A DNA stretch of 45,263 nt. Origin: CAZLYK01 sp964563495. Its GTDB lineage: Bacteria > Acidobacteriota > Blastocatellia > RBC074. Shown here piece after piece: positions 17,801 to 26,100 of the stretch (positions are counted from its first letter, which is position 1; every line of letters starts with the position of its first letter). The translations under genes and the position numbers were made by a program. The stretch lies in assembly GCA_964563495.1 (NCBI GenBank), contig CAZLYK010000035.1:1-45263 (forward strand). The letters are read 5' to 3'. The notes under the pieces are model-generated. The model was not told where the DNA came from. It saw only the letters and a list, made by a program, of their open reading frames with translations, and did not search any database.

Positions 17801-18462
17801 CGTGTCTCAGCCGCCACGGTCAGCCTGGCTGACGGGTCGGCCAGCGCGGCCCATGGGCCGTTCTCAAAGTTCGCGTAGAGATTCAGGAGAACGTCTGCGA
17901 CGAAGAAGGCCATCGCCGCAGCCCAGGTCATCGCGACGGAGCGGGTGAGCGCCGCGACACTGAAGAAGATGGCGCACAAGACGAGTGTATTGGGCAGGAT
18001 GAGAACAAGAAAGATATACGCCCAGGGCAGCAGCGAGAAGGGGGCCATGCGCGCCTGATCCAGCCACGGCATGAAGGTGCCGATCATCGCGCCCAGCAGT
18101 CCCGCGAGACCGATCAAGAACGCAAGGCTCAGCGCCCCGAGAAATCTTCCCAGCACAAAAGTCTTGGGCGAGATCGGCGTGACGAAAACGAGTGAGGCGG
18201 TCGCGTATTCGAAATCGCGTGTGATCGCGGTAGTGACAAAGGCCACGATGGGCAGTATGCCGAAGATGAAGAGTGCCAGCTCTATCTGCAAGATAGCATA
18301 CGCGCTGTTGATGGCAACCTGGTTGCTGATGTCTATGTGAATGGCAGTACCGGTCATCGCCAGAAAGTGAATCAGCGCGAACAGCAGCAGCGCGCCGAGA
18401 AAGAAGGGCGAGCGGAGCTGATAGCGAATCTCGAACTGCATGACCTCCAGAAGTGGGCGCAT
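14869..18462 (-). CDS. ABC-2 permease fused to M1 aminopeptidase
   Basis: The N-terminal ~600 residues form an ABC-2 type permease with many membrane helices in two blocks. A C-terminal gluzincin domain follows, with HELAH at about 930-934 and the second zinc ligand in LNETMAEY (about Glu954). The HExxH-to-Glu spacing is one residue longer than in classical M1 enzymes; I believe this is usual for this fusion family. The gene follows its ATPase gene by 12 bases, so the pair forms a transporter-peptidase unit. It may move and trim peptides, but the substrate is unknown. Confidence 0.9.
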   Translation of the reverse strand: MRPLLEVMQFEIRYQLRSPFFLGALLLFALIHFLAMTGTAIHIDISNQVAINSAYAILQIELALFIFGILPIVAFVTTAITRDFEYATASLVFVTPISPKTFVLGRFLGALSLAFLIGLAGLLGAMIGTFMPWLDQARMAPFSLLPWAYIFLVLILPNTLVLCAIFFSVAALTRSVAMTWAAAMAFFVADVLLNLYANFENGPWAALADPSARLTVAAETRYWTVAELNTNIPLGLLPQNRLLWLTVALLALLLVLLRFRLDLAEQTILRFRRRSRVIAKAQLAPQPAIQRIAPVLSFSSRASFAQFVSQLKMDLSCVFKSPLIYIILALVATTMIGEFQGNVSRVGFETPLYPLTSLMLPFLRYGMLHFILLICLWYSAELIHRERASGIGEIINASPFPDWLLILAKTAALCLVAGALMVVSVISLMVLQAAAGYTHFEPGLYLQSAFIYNGSYYCMLCILAVVIQAIAPNKWLGMLLTLGVYIAVLSLGPMNFDHVLYSFSIPDAVYSDMNGFGHFTKPVFSLIAYWGAFCVLLLIAGHLFYPRGNYSAVRERLRDARTRLGAGVRFTAGLAGLAFIALGGWVFYNTNILNQYLTPGERLQRKADYEKAYGRHEDAPTPSYDRIEMAIDIFPEQRRLESHGSAILGNHKKVSISEFVVSVNPVLHVNQLAVEHATLVQSDKGQGFYLFRLNAALAPGATVKMIWNVTRRNEGFVAANPDNELVTNGTFLNTFGVMPIPGYDNDRRITDNAERRRFGLPPAPRTAALGDPARLDKIGYGVDSRTAFEIVLSTSADQIAVAPGVLQKEWEQGGRRYFHYKAEEPILPNLSFCSARYEVARDRWNDVALEIYYDPRHPFNIAAMMATAKRALEFFSTEFAPYQYSYLRILEYPRYRTAAKFMPGIVPYSEAIGFVTDLRALENADYGVMHELAHMWWGDRIIGAQMQGRQVLNETMAEYSTLMLFREYYSPVHANRIARGMLDGYLNGRSQENEVEVPVMYTENHGYLRAKGPLTLYALQDMIGKEKVRHALRNFLKDYSFQTSPCPTSRDLVNALRAEAGREYQELITDLFERIVLYDLQVDAAGLREINGGYEVTVEVTARQFAADGSGKETEEPLDTWFDVAVFAETDQPLDGVTPLYIEKHRLRSGKQVLTVRTSERPGIVALDPFHKRIERSPGNNSRMITALPLTGARLSH

Positions 18463-18474
18463 CCGTGTTACTTG

Positions 18475-19356
18475 TTACTCCAGATTGTCTTTGAGGTTAT
18501 GTGCGATCAGCGTGCTGAAGTAGACGTCTTCCAGCTCGGGGTTGGCGGGCAGCATGCCTTCGGGTTGAGTGTCGGACAGCACGCGAATCTCCGTGGAGCC
18601 CGCCTTGAGTCGCGTGGATAACACGGTCTGGTGTGTACGAATCTCCGCAACTTCTTCACGATTAACCACCTGTGTCCACAGCTTGCCATGCATTTCGCCG
18701 ATCATCTGCAGTGGCGCGCCTACTTTCAGAATGCACCCGCGGCCCATGATGGCAACCTGACTGCAAAGCTCGCTCACATCATCGACGATGTGTGTTGAAA
18801 GAATGACCGTCATCTCCTCGCCGACCTCGGCAAGTATGTTTTGGAAGCGCCGGCGCTCCGCCGGGTCGAGCCCTGCCGTGGGTTCATCGACAATCAGAAG
18901 CGCCGGGTTGCCCAGTAATGCCTGCGCGATCCCATAGCGCTGCCTCATGCCGCCGGAAAATTTGTCGATGCGTTTGTCTCGAGCGTCCCATAGATTGGTC
19001 TTGATCAGCAGATTCTCCACGACCTGCTCTCGCTGACCGCCGTGGATGCCCTTCAGGGCCGCGAGGTGTTTGAGCATTGCGAGGGCGGAGGTGCGCGGGT
19101 AGGCGCCAAACTCCTGCGGGAGGTAGCCGAGCGTACGGCGCAATGCGGTCTTGTCCCGCAGGATGTCGATTCCATTGAACGTCATGGACCCACGGTCGGG
19201 CTGCTGTAGCGTTGCAATCGTACGCATCAGGGAAGACTTGCCGGCGCCATTGGGCCCGAGCAGACCGAACATGCCCCTCGGCGCCTCCAGATTGATATCC
19301 TGCAGCGCCTGTACTCCGCCTGGATAGGTCTTCGATATTCCGTTCAGGCTCAGCAT
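18475..19356 (-). CDS. ABC transporter ATP-binding protein
   Basis: A 293-residue ATPase with Walker A GPNGAGKSSLMR, signature FSGGMRQRYGIAQ, Walker B LLIVDEPTAGLDP and H-loop LSTHIVDD. It is of the CcmA/drug-export type that pairs with ABC-2 permeases. The C-terminal ~80 residues follow the usual regulatory tail, ending near DVYFSTLIAHNL. It heads a two-gene operon with the permease/M1 fusion downstream. Confidence 0.95.
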   Translation of the reverse strand: MLSLNGISKTYPGGVQALQDINLEAPRGMFGLLGPNGAGKSSLMRTIATLQQPDRGSMTFNGIDILRDKTALRRTLGYLPQEFGAYPRTSALAMLKHLAALKGIHGGQREQVVENLLIKTNLWDARDKRIDKFSGGMRQRYGIAQALLGNPALLIVDEPTAGLDPAERRRFQNILAEVGEEMTVILSTHIVDDVSELCSQVAIMGRGCILKVGAPLQMIGEMHGKLWTQVVNREEVAEIRTHQTVLSTRLKAGSTEIRVLSDTQPEGMLPANPELEDVYFSTLIAHNLKDNLE

Positions 19357-19378
19357 AGATCACCGTGCTCGTCTTTTT

Positions 19379-19407
19379 ATTATCTTTGTCTGCCAATGTC
19401 AGGTAAA
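19379..19407 (-). promoter_or_regulatory. Putative sigma70-type promoter of the ABC/M1 operon
   Basis: In the minus sense TTTACC (19407-19402), 17 bases, then GATAAT (19384-19379). Four and five of six positions match the consensus. The inferred start near 19372 would leave a short leader before the ATG at 19356. Confidence 0.4.
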
Positions 19408-19622
19408 ACAAAATCTTCTAGATCAGCCCCGTCCAGAAACTCGATCGCCAATTCCCCCAACCTAATAGCCTAATAACGTTGGGATTGAGCGGGTTATTAA
19501 CTTTATCCCTTGAGTTTATTGTTTCCGGGCAAAACGCCTTCCCATAGACCGAAAATATCCATCTCCCTTATTTTTAGCCCCCAAACTTAATAACACACCT
19601 CCAGTAAAATCTTCATAACATG
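19408..19622. other. Divergent intergenic region with TAATAAC motifs
   Basis: No gene is visible here. The sequence is AT-richer than its surroundings. TAATAAC occurs at 19471-19477, inverted as GTTATTA at 19493-19499 (15-base spacer), and again near 19589. These may be operator halves for the divergent ABC or iron-permease genes, which is speculative. Confidence 0.3.
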
Positions 19623-19651
19623 TTGAACTTGATTTTCAATTACATTAAACT
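19623..19651 (+). promoter_or_regulatory. Putative promoter of the FTR1 gene
   Basis: TTGAAC (19623-19628), 17 bases, then TAAACT (19646-19651), each matching four of six consensus positions. The spacer contains the small palindrome TTGATTTTCAA. It lies about 50 bases before the preferred start codon. I could not fit a convincing Fur box. Confidence 0.35.
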
Positions 19652-19698
19652 CTGGAACGATAAATTAGAATTAGCGGATTGGAATGAAGGGAGAGGAC

Positions 19699-20493
19699 AT
19701 GTTGAATGCGTTTGTGATTGTACTGAGGGAAGGGTTTGAGGCATTTCTGATCGTAGCGATCATATATTCATATTTGCGAAAGACCGGGCAGGGATGGCTG
19801 GCAATGGCGGTATATAGCGCGATTGGAGCGGCCGTGGCGGCCAGTGGAGCGATTGGGTATTGGATATATCGGGCGACAGAGGGAGTTGATCAGGCATTCT
19901 GGGAAGGAATTTTCGGGCTGATCGCGATCATTCTGGTTGCGACGCTGATTGTTCATATGCGCCGTGTTGCGCCGAGGCTCAAACAATCAGTCGATGAAAA
20001 GCTGTCTCGCGCGACGCAGGGGCGGACGAATTGGATGGCGTTTCTGGGCGTCTTTATCTTCACCGCGCTGATGATCACCCGCGAGGGAATGGAGACCGCT
20101 CTTTTGCTCTTACAGATCAAGGATCAGAGGCAGTTACTGATTGGCGGTATAATTGGTCTGGGCGCGGCGACTCTGGTGTCGCTGGTGTGGGCTCGATACG
20201 GCCATTTGATCAACATGAAGCGATTCTTCCAGGTGACGAGCCTCTTTTTGGCGCTCTTCCTGGTTCAGGTGGCAATCTATACTTTTCATGAATTCACAGA
20301 GGCCGGAGTCCTCCCCAACAGTGAGGTGTTGCACACGGCAACCGAAATCTGGTCCCCGGACGGCAAATACGGGAAGTGGTTTTCGCTCTCGATCGTCGGG
20401 CTATGCCTGAGCTGGCTGGGCTGGGCTTACCTCAAAGATCGCTTACAAAAATCGGAAAACATGAGCATCCCGACGACCACAGCCAAGATATGA
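19699..20493 (+). CDS. FTR1/EfeU-family iron permease
   Basis: A 264-residue membrane protein with about seven helices. It carries two REGxE motifs, LREGFEAFL (about 9-17) and TREGMETAL (about 127-135), which bind iron in the FTR1/EfeU family and mediate high-affinity iron import. The start is ATG 19699, behind GGGAGAGG and opening as MLNAFVIVLREGFEAF; the upstream ATG at 19684 lacks a ribosome site. EfeO or EfeB partners are not adjacent. Its TGA lies at the edge of a degenerate repeat copy. Confidence 0.92.
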   Translation: MLNAFVIVLREGFEAFLIVAIIYSYLRKTGQGWLAMAVYSAIGAAVAASGAIGYWIYRATEGVDQAFWEGIFGLIAIILVATLIVHMRRVAPRLKQSVDEKLSRATQGRTNWMAFLGVFIFTALMITREGMETALLLLQIKDQRQLLIGGIIGLGAATLVSLVWARYGHLINMKRFFQVTSLFLALFLVQVAIYTFHEFTEAGVLPNSEVLHTATEIWSPDGKYGKWFSLSIVGLCLSWLGWAYLKDRLQKSENMSIPTTTAKI

Positions 20494-20558
20494 CAGGGAT
20501 AGACAAGGTAAATCCGGATTTCATAACAACGGCGCCGATCTTGTATATCCTGTCTATT
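20492..20558. repeat. AATAGACAGGAT inverted repeat, copy 4 (degenerate)
   Basis: The right half ends GATCTTGTATATCCTGTCTATT, a recognisable arm. The left half (GACAGGGATAGACAAGG) is decayed, so pairing is partial. It occupies the convergent junction of the FTR1 gene and the peptidase gene. The peptidase TAG stop (20554-20556) is the TAG of the conserved outer arm. Confidence 0.7.
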
Positions 20559-22089
20559 CTCCCGCGATTTGAGAAAACAATGAGCTCTGGCGTTCAGACA
20601 ATTTCGGCGCCTTGATCAATCTTACGCGGCCGCGGGTAGCGGGTCCGAGTTCAACAATCAGACCATAAGGTTTGACTCTTTCGATCAGGTCAATCTCTCG
20701 CGTGTTCTCGACATCATCGCGTATCGGCCGGCTGAAATTGCCGAACAGAATCAGCTCATCGAGGATCTCGCGATTGCCGATCTCAAGGCTGCCCAATCCA
20801 TACTTACGATACAGGTTACGCATGAGCTCCGCGACGTTGGATCTCCCCCTGCTTCTCCATCTCAATTCCAGATCATACAGGGCGGCGACGAGCATGCCTT
20901 TGCGGTAGACCAGGTCATAGCTGGCAGAATTGGCGAACTTCTCAGGCGAAGCCTCGATGAGAGAGACGCGGCCGCGCAAAGGATTGAAGGCATAGGCCTG
21001 ATACTCTTCGCCGATCGCGTCGAGGTACTCGCGGATCCCGATCAATCGCAACCGCGCCAGAGTGAGCAGCGCGGTATAACGCGTAAACCCTTCCCAGAAC
21101 CAGTCGAAGTTCTCTCGGATCCGGAGGGAATTCGGCAGATAGAAATGGAACATCTCGTGGGCCAGATGACGGCGATAATGAGCGAGGGTCAGCCCGGGGT
21201 CCCGGTCCGGGTTGAGCAGCAGAACCGCCGTCCCGCCGATCGCCACGCCGCTTGAACGCAGCCCGGTCAGAGGCAGAGGAAAAGGCGCGAGCGTAACCAG
21301 GTAGTCCGACGCCTCGGCGCGACCGACGATCAACGCCTGCTCTCGGGCGATGGCCTCAGCCAGCTGATAAACCTCCTGATCGGTAAAACTCCAGACACCG
21401 GCTATCGCCACTCGAAGATTGATCGCGCCCACGATCACGGTCCTCTCTCGCAGTTTGCCGATCAAGCAGACCGCGGTTTTCGGATCGGCGAATTCAAAAA
21501 CCCCATCCTGAGCAGTTCGATCAGACGGCGCAATCCGCCAGCCGTCCGGAACGGCTATCGAAATCCTGACCGGATTGGGCTGACAGGCTGGGGCCTGATC
21601 GTGACACCATCGGGGAAGCAGATCCGAGAGCATGAGCAGACCGGCTTCCGGGCCGAGACTTGAGGTCAGGGCATACTGAGACGGGTCAAGCACCCGCCCC
21701 AACCTTACTTGATAGGTGACCCGCAGCGACCGCACACGATCGGGCGTGTTGACGGCATACCGGCCGTCGCCGAGAATCTCGACCGGCAAGGCCGATCCGC
21801 CCTCATCCTGCACCTTGAGTCCATAAAGGCGTTCGCTCAGACGCGTGACCCCGGCCTGATCATCGACAAAATTCAATCTCAGCTTACGGCCGGGCGCAGA
21901 AGAAACCGTGCAGTCCAGATTGAGGCTGCGACTCGCGGGTGACACCCGATCGATCCTGCAGGTCAATTGTGGTGAAGGCAAACTCCGTCCCAGAGCCGGG
22001 TCGAAAGTTCGATCGCTTAAATCGAAAACGGGGACGAGTGAGAGCCCAATAATCAGAGGGCGGATAAGGCTTTTTGCGTGGAGTTTCAC
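20554..22089 (-). CDS. Gluzincin-type (M61/M1-like) peptidase
   Basis: About 511 residues from a GTG at 22089, opening with a signal-type segment (SLIRPLIIGLSLVPVF). A zinc motif HEMFH is at about 311-315 and the third ligand in WFWEGFTRY (about Glu333), as in gluzincins near M61. The upstream part is beta-rich. The start is chosen because GTG overlaps the TGA of the DnaJ-like gene (GTGA), implying translational coupling; the longer frame to 22287 lies inside that gene. No PDZ domain was recognised. Substrate unknown. Confidence 0.8.
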   Translation of the reverse strand: MKLHAKSLIRPLIIGLSLVPVFDLSDRTFDPALGRSLPSPQLTCRIDRVSPASRSLNLDCTVSSAPGRKLRLNFVDDQAGVTRLSERLYGLKVQDEGGSALPVEILGDGRYAVNTPDRVRSLRVTYQVRLGRVLDPSQYALTSSLGPEAGLLMLSDLLPRWCHDQAPACQPNPVRISIAVPDGWRIAPSDRTAQDGVFEFADPKTAVCLIGKLRERTVIVGAINLRVAIAGVWSFTDQEVYQLAEAIAREQALIVGRAEASDYLVTLAPFPLPLTGLRSSGVAIGGTAVLLLNPDRDPGLTLAHYRRHLAHEMFHFYLPNSLRIRENFDWFWEGFTRYTALLTLARLRLIGIREYLDAIGEEYQAYAFNPLRGRVSLIEASPEKFANSASYDLVYRKGMLVAALYDLELRWRSRGRSNVAELMRNLYRKYGLGSLEIGNREILDELILFGNFSRPIRDDVENTREIDLIERVKPYGLIVELGPATRGRVRLIKAPKLSERQSSLFSQIAGE

Positions 22090-22868
22090 AGGTTCTCGAA
22101 CCGCAGATTGATCAGATACATGGTATCGACGATCAAAACGGCGATCGGCGGATAAAAGAGCCCCGAGAAGAGTGCATCGGTGACCGTGCTGTTCCCGAAG
22201 AATTGCGAGGAGAAATCCTCGGTCAGCATGCCGATGAGCATGCCCGTACCGAGTGAAAGCAGGTAACCGCCGATGACAAAGGCCCACGCCAGGCTGCGTT
22301 TGAAGGGCTTATTCGATCTGCTCGGACGGGTGATCGAGATTCTTCCCGGGCGGTAGGTGTAATGATCGAAGTGTTCCCTCAGACTGGTGAAGAGATGCCA
22401 GACGCCAACCGCAAAGAGGATCAACAACGCAAGTCGCCAGATCGGGCTGCTCGTCGCAAAGATCGAAGGCTTCATCGCCACCATAAAAGTGGAGATGAAG
22501 AGCGTGACCGTGGTGTAGACGGCTTTACCGCGCGCACGCTCTTCCTCACGCTCGCGCTCAAGCCATTCATTGACGATGCGATCCGCACGGGCCTGGTAAT
22601 AAGCGCGCCTGGCCGCCCGCGCGGCCGGTGAATGCGGGCTCCGCTCCCCTTTTGAAGGCGAAACACTGCCGGTCCGGTCGTAAGCTTTCCGCCGCTCGGG
22701 GTCGCTCAGCGTTTGATATGCCTCGTTGATTTGGGCGAAGCGGGCCGACGCCGACGGATCCGAGTTGACGTCAGGGTGATATTTACGCGCCAAACGGCGA
22801 TACGCAGATTTAATCTCGTTTGTATTGGCGGTTCGATTGACACCCAGTATGGCGTATAGATTTGCCAT
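22086..22868 (-). CDS. DnaJ-domain membrane protein
   Basis: A 260-residue protein with an N-terminal J domain (LYAILGVNRTANTNEIKSAY, HPD at residues 31-33, then AYQTLSDPERRKAYD) and about four membrane helices after a basic linker. J domains stimulate DnaK ATPase, so this could recruit Hsp70 to the membrane. The zinc-finger and substrate domains of classical DnaJ are absent. It is translationally coupled to the following peptidase gene, suggesting that the two act together. Confidence 0.9.
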   Translation of the reverse strand: MANLYAILGVNRTANTNEIKSAYRRLARKYHPDVNSDPSASARFAQINEAYQTLSDPERRKAYDRTGSVSPSKGERSPHSPAARAARRAYYQARADRIVNEWLEREREEERARGKAVYTTVTLFISTFMVAMKPSIFATSSPIWRLALLILFAVGVWHLFTSLREHFDHYTYRPGRISITRPSRSNKPFKRSLAWAFVIGGYLLSLGTGMLIGMLTEDFSSQFFGNSTVTDALFSGLFYPPIAVLIVDTMYLINLRFENL

Positions 22869-23006
22869 CGTTCTTCACTCGACCAGGGGGATGAAATATC
22901 GGATCGTGTGTGTATCTAACGAAGCGTCTGAGCTCCGATCAGAATGACGCGCATCAAAAAGCGCTTGCAGAACGATCATATTTTTACTTTTTCCCGATCA
23001 AGTTTC

Positions 23007-23028
23007 AAGGTGGGTCAAAGGTGGGTCA
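23007..23028. repeat. Tandem 11-bp direct repeat
   Basis: AAGGTGGGTCA occurs twice head to tail (23007-23017 and 23018-23028), perfectly and with an 11-base period. It begins about 20 bases upstream of the putative -35 box of the giant IPT/TIG gene. An 11-base direct-repeat period is the spacing used by OmpR/PhoB-type activators, so an activator site is possible. Apart from this and the promoter, the 316-base gap 22869-23184 shows nothing else. Confidence 0.6.
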
Positions 23029-23048
23029 TGGGGCCGGCCTTTTAATGA

Positions 23049-23077
23049 TTTACTTCACCCCGCCGGGCACATATAAT
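23049..23077 (+). promoter_or_regulatory. Putative promoter of the IPT/TIG protein
   Basis: TTTACT (23049-23054), 17 bases, then a perfect TATAAT (23072-23077). The inferred start near 23084 gives a leader of about 100 bases. The tandem 11-bp repeat lies directly upstream at a typical activator distance. Confidence 0.5.
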
Positions 23078-23184
23078 TCAGCGCCCGTCCCGATAAGAAA
23101 TAATTTTTGAGATTGACATTCCAGCCCCCGATCCGGCATCCAACAGCGGCGATAATTTCTTTTCCATCTCGCCGGGAGTAGATC

Positions 23185-26100
23185 ATGAGTAAAATGCTTC
23201 GCCAATTCTCACTTTCTGATCAAATCGCCAATCTAATCCGGGCGTCACGTCCGATGATCATTTTTCTCGGGCTGGCGGCAAGCTTTTATGCTGCGCGATT
23301 GAGCGGCCTTATGCCCGGGGCCCGGGCTGCAACCACGATACAAAACAGCGTCCCGGTGACGAGCGTCTCGGCGGCCAGTTTCGTCGGATCGCCGGCGCCG
23401 CTCTCATCCAATTCGATCGTCGCGGGTTTCGGGACTCAGCTTGCCACCGGGACACAGGCGGCGACAACCCAGCCGTTGCCGACGTCTTTGCTCAACACTA
23501 CAGTGACGGTCAATGGCGTCGCGGCCCCTTTATTTTTCGTCTCGCCGAACCAGATCAACTATCTCATCCCGCCGAATACTCCGGCGGGTGATGTTCAGGT
23601 AGTGGTTACCTCGACTCAGGGCAACGGGGATCAGATCGTCTCGCGCGGTCAATTGAAGGTCGCGCAATCGGGCCCGGCAATTTTTACCGCCAACGCCAAC
23701 GGCATCGGCGCCCCAGCCGCTGTGACCGGCCGAATCAACGCCAACGGGCAATTCGTCTTCGATTCCAAACTGCCGTTTGAGCCCGATCCGGTCAACCCCG
23801 GCCTGGTCATCCCCTCGCCGATCGATGTCGGCACGGCCGAGCGCAAAGCATATTTGATCCTTTACGGCACCGGCCTGCGCGATGCGCCGGCCGGGACCGT
23901 CAAAGCGATCTTCGGCGGCATCGAAATCGGCGTGACGCCCGTCGCCGCTCCGGGATTTACCGGGCTCGATCAGGTCAATCTGGAGATCCCGGTTTCGCTC
24001 AAAGGAAGAGGTAATGTCGATGTCACGCTCGTCGCCGGCGGCGTCTCTTCAAACTCGGTCACCGTCAACCTGGCCGGAACCATTTCCAACACGATCTCGG
24101 TCAGTGGCTTCAATGTCACCGATCCGGCTCTGGCCGGACAGACCGTCAATATTCAGGGCGCCGGATTTTCATCGACTCCAAATCAAAATACCGTCCGCTT
24201 CGGCTCGGCGCAGGCGCGCGTCATCGCCTCGTCCTCTACTCTGTTGACGGTGATTGTCCCCTTCGGCGCCGAATCCAGCCGGGTAATGGTGCAAACTCCA
24301 CAGGGTGAGGCGCAGAGCACCGCCGTCTTCCGCGTCCGGACCTCGATCAGCGGAATCGTCCAATCGACCGGCTCCAATTCTTCCCCACCGGTTCCGCTGG
24401 AAGGTGTCACGATCCGCCTGGTCGGCACCGGCTTGAGCGTGCGAACCAATCCGCAAGGCAGTTTTGTTCTGGCCGATCTTCCCGCCGGAGTCGCCCAGAT
24501 CGAGGTCGACGGTAATACGACAAGCTTCAATCCGCCCTTCCCGAGCGTGACGCTCAAAACCGTCATTCGCGCCGATCGCGATAATCAGTTTTCACAACCG
24601 GTCAGCCTCCAGCAGAAGAACGGCGGCAGCGGCAACGTCGGCAGTGGAGCCGGCTTTACCTCCAGCCTGACATCTTCCGCAAGCAACCGATGGTCCGAAG
24701 CCAGATACCGTTTGAGATCAGCGCTCAATCAGGTTCAAACGAGCGATCGCAGCCAAATTGAAAAGCTCGCGATGCAGATCCCGCCAACGTCAAAGAGCAT
24801 AGTCATTTCCAACCGTGGGGTCTCATTGGAAGTGCCGTTCGGGGCCAGCGTCAGGTTTCCGGACGGCAAAACCAGCGGGCAGATGGAGGTGACCGTCCTC
24901 GAAAAATCGCGTCTGCCCGGCATCAATCTGCCTTTGGGCGTCTTCTCTTCGGCCATTGCACAGATTACACCGCTCGGATCGACCTTCTCGCCGGGTGCCT
25001 CCATGGTCTTTCCGAATCCGAATCCCAATTTGCCCGCCGGCTCGAAAGTCGATCTCTACCGCTACGATTTTCAAAACGGAGTTTTCATCAAACGCGGGAC
25101 GGCGACTGTTTCGCAGGATCGCACCCAGGTCGCTTCAGATGGCAGGATCTGCGACCTGGCCAGCTTCTGGTTTGTCTCTACCCCGGGCGGAATAACGACT
25201 GTCGCCGGCCGTGTCATTGATAGCCTGGGCCTGCCCGTTCCCGGAGCGAAGTTGACCGTCAACGGTCGTTCGGATACGAGCGATCAAAACGGCGGTTTCA
25301 ATATTCCGGATGTCGCGACGATCGCCGGATCGCAGATTCAAGTCGAAGCCGTTCTGCCGCAACAATACGGGACTCCGCCGCGCGGCACTTCGTCATTGAC
25401 CAACGCCGTGATCGGAGGTGTGACCAACGTTGGAACAATCGCACTGAGCGACACAAACCAGCCGGGCCTCGTCCTATCGCCGTTTGTCATCGATATGAGT
25501 TCCAGTTCGGCTCCCACCAAGGTCGATGTCACGCTGACGCAGCCGGCCCCGGCGGGAGGTTTACAGGTCACCCTGTCCAGCGACACAACCAGCGTCGCCA
25601 CGGTTCCCACCGGCGTGACCATTCCGGGCGGCCAGACGACAGCCTCGTTCAACGTCACCCGTGTCGGTCCTGGTGTCGCGCTGGTTGAGGCACGCACTCT
25701 GATTTCAGGGAACTCGCTCTTCTCGATTGCCGTGGTCACCATCTCGCGCCCCGCGCCGAAACTTTCCGTGGTCAACCCGCAGTCGGCGCCGCCCGGCGCG
25801 AAGATCACGATCAGCGGCTCCGGGTTTAGCCAAATCCCCGACAACAACTTTATCGGCTTTCTCCGCAATAACGACCTGATCTGGATTGCCGATCCCACTG
25901 AAAACGGGGTGATCTTGGACACTGCCGGAAATGTCTCGGTCGTGGTTGAAACGCCGCCTATCGCCAGCGGACCGGTCTCGATTGCCGCCGCGGTCATAGA
26001 CGACCAGACCGGAGTGCTCTCCGACCCCAGCGGGCCAATCAATTTCACCGTCCTGGCTTCGGATGTCCCCACACCGCAGCTCTTGAGCGTACAGCCCGGC

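Noticed and set aside
19629..19643. Fur box upstream of the FTR1 gene
   Set aside because: Only about 9 of 15 positions fit a 7-1-7 Fur pattern, not better than chance in AT-rich DNA.
22090..22287. N-terminal extension of the M61-like peptidase
   Set aside because: Lies entirely within the DnaJ-like gene in another frame and is His/Arg-rich shadow sequence.
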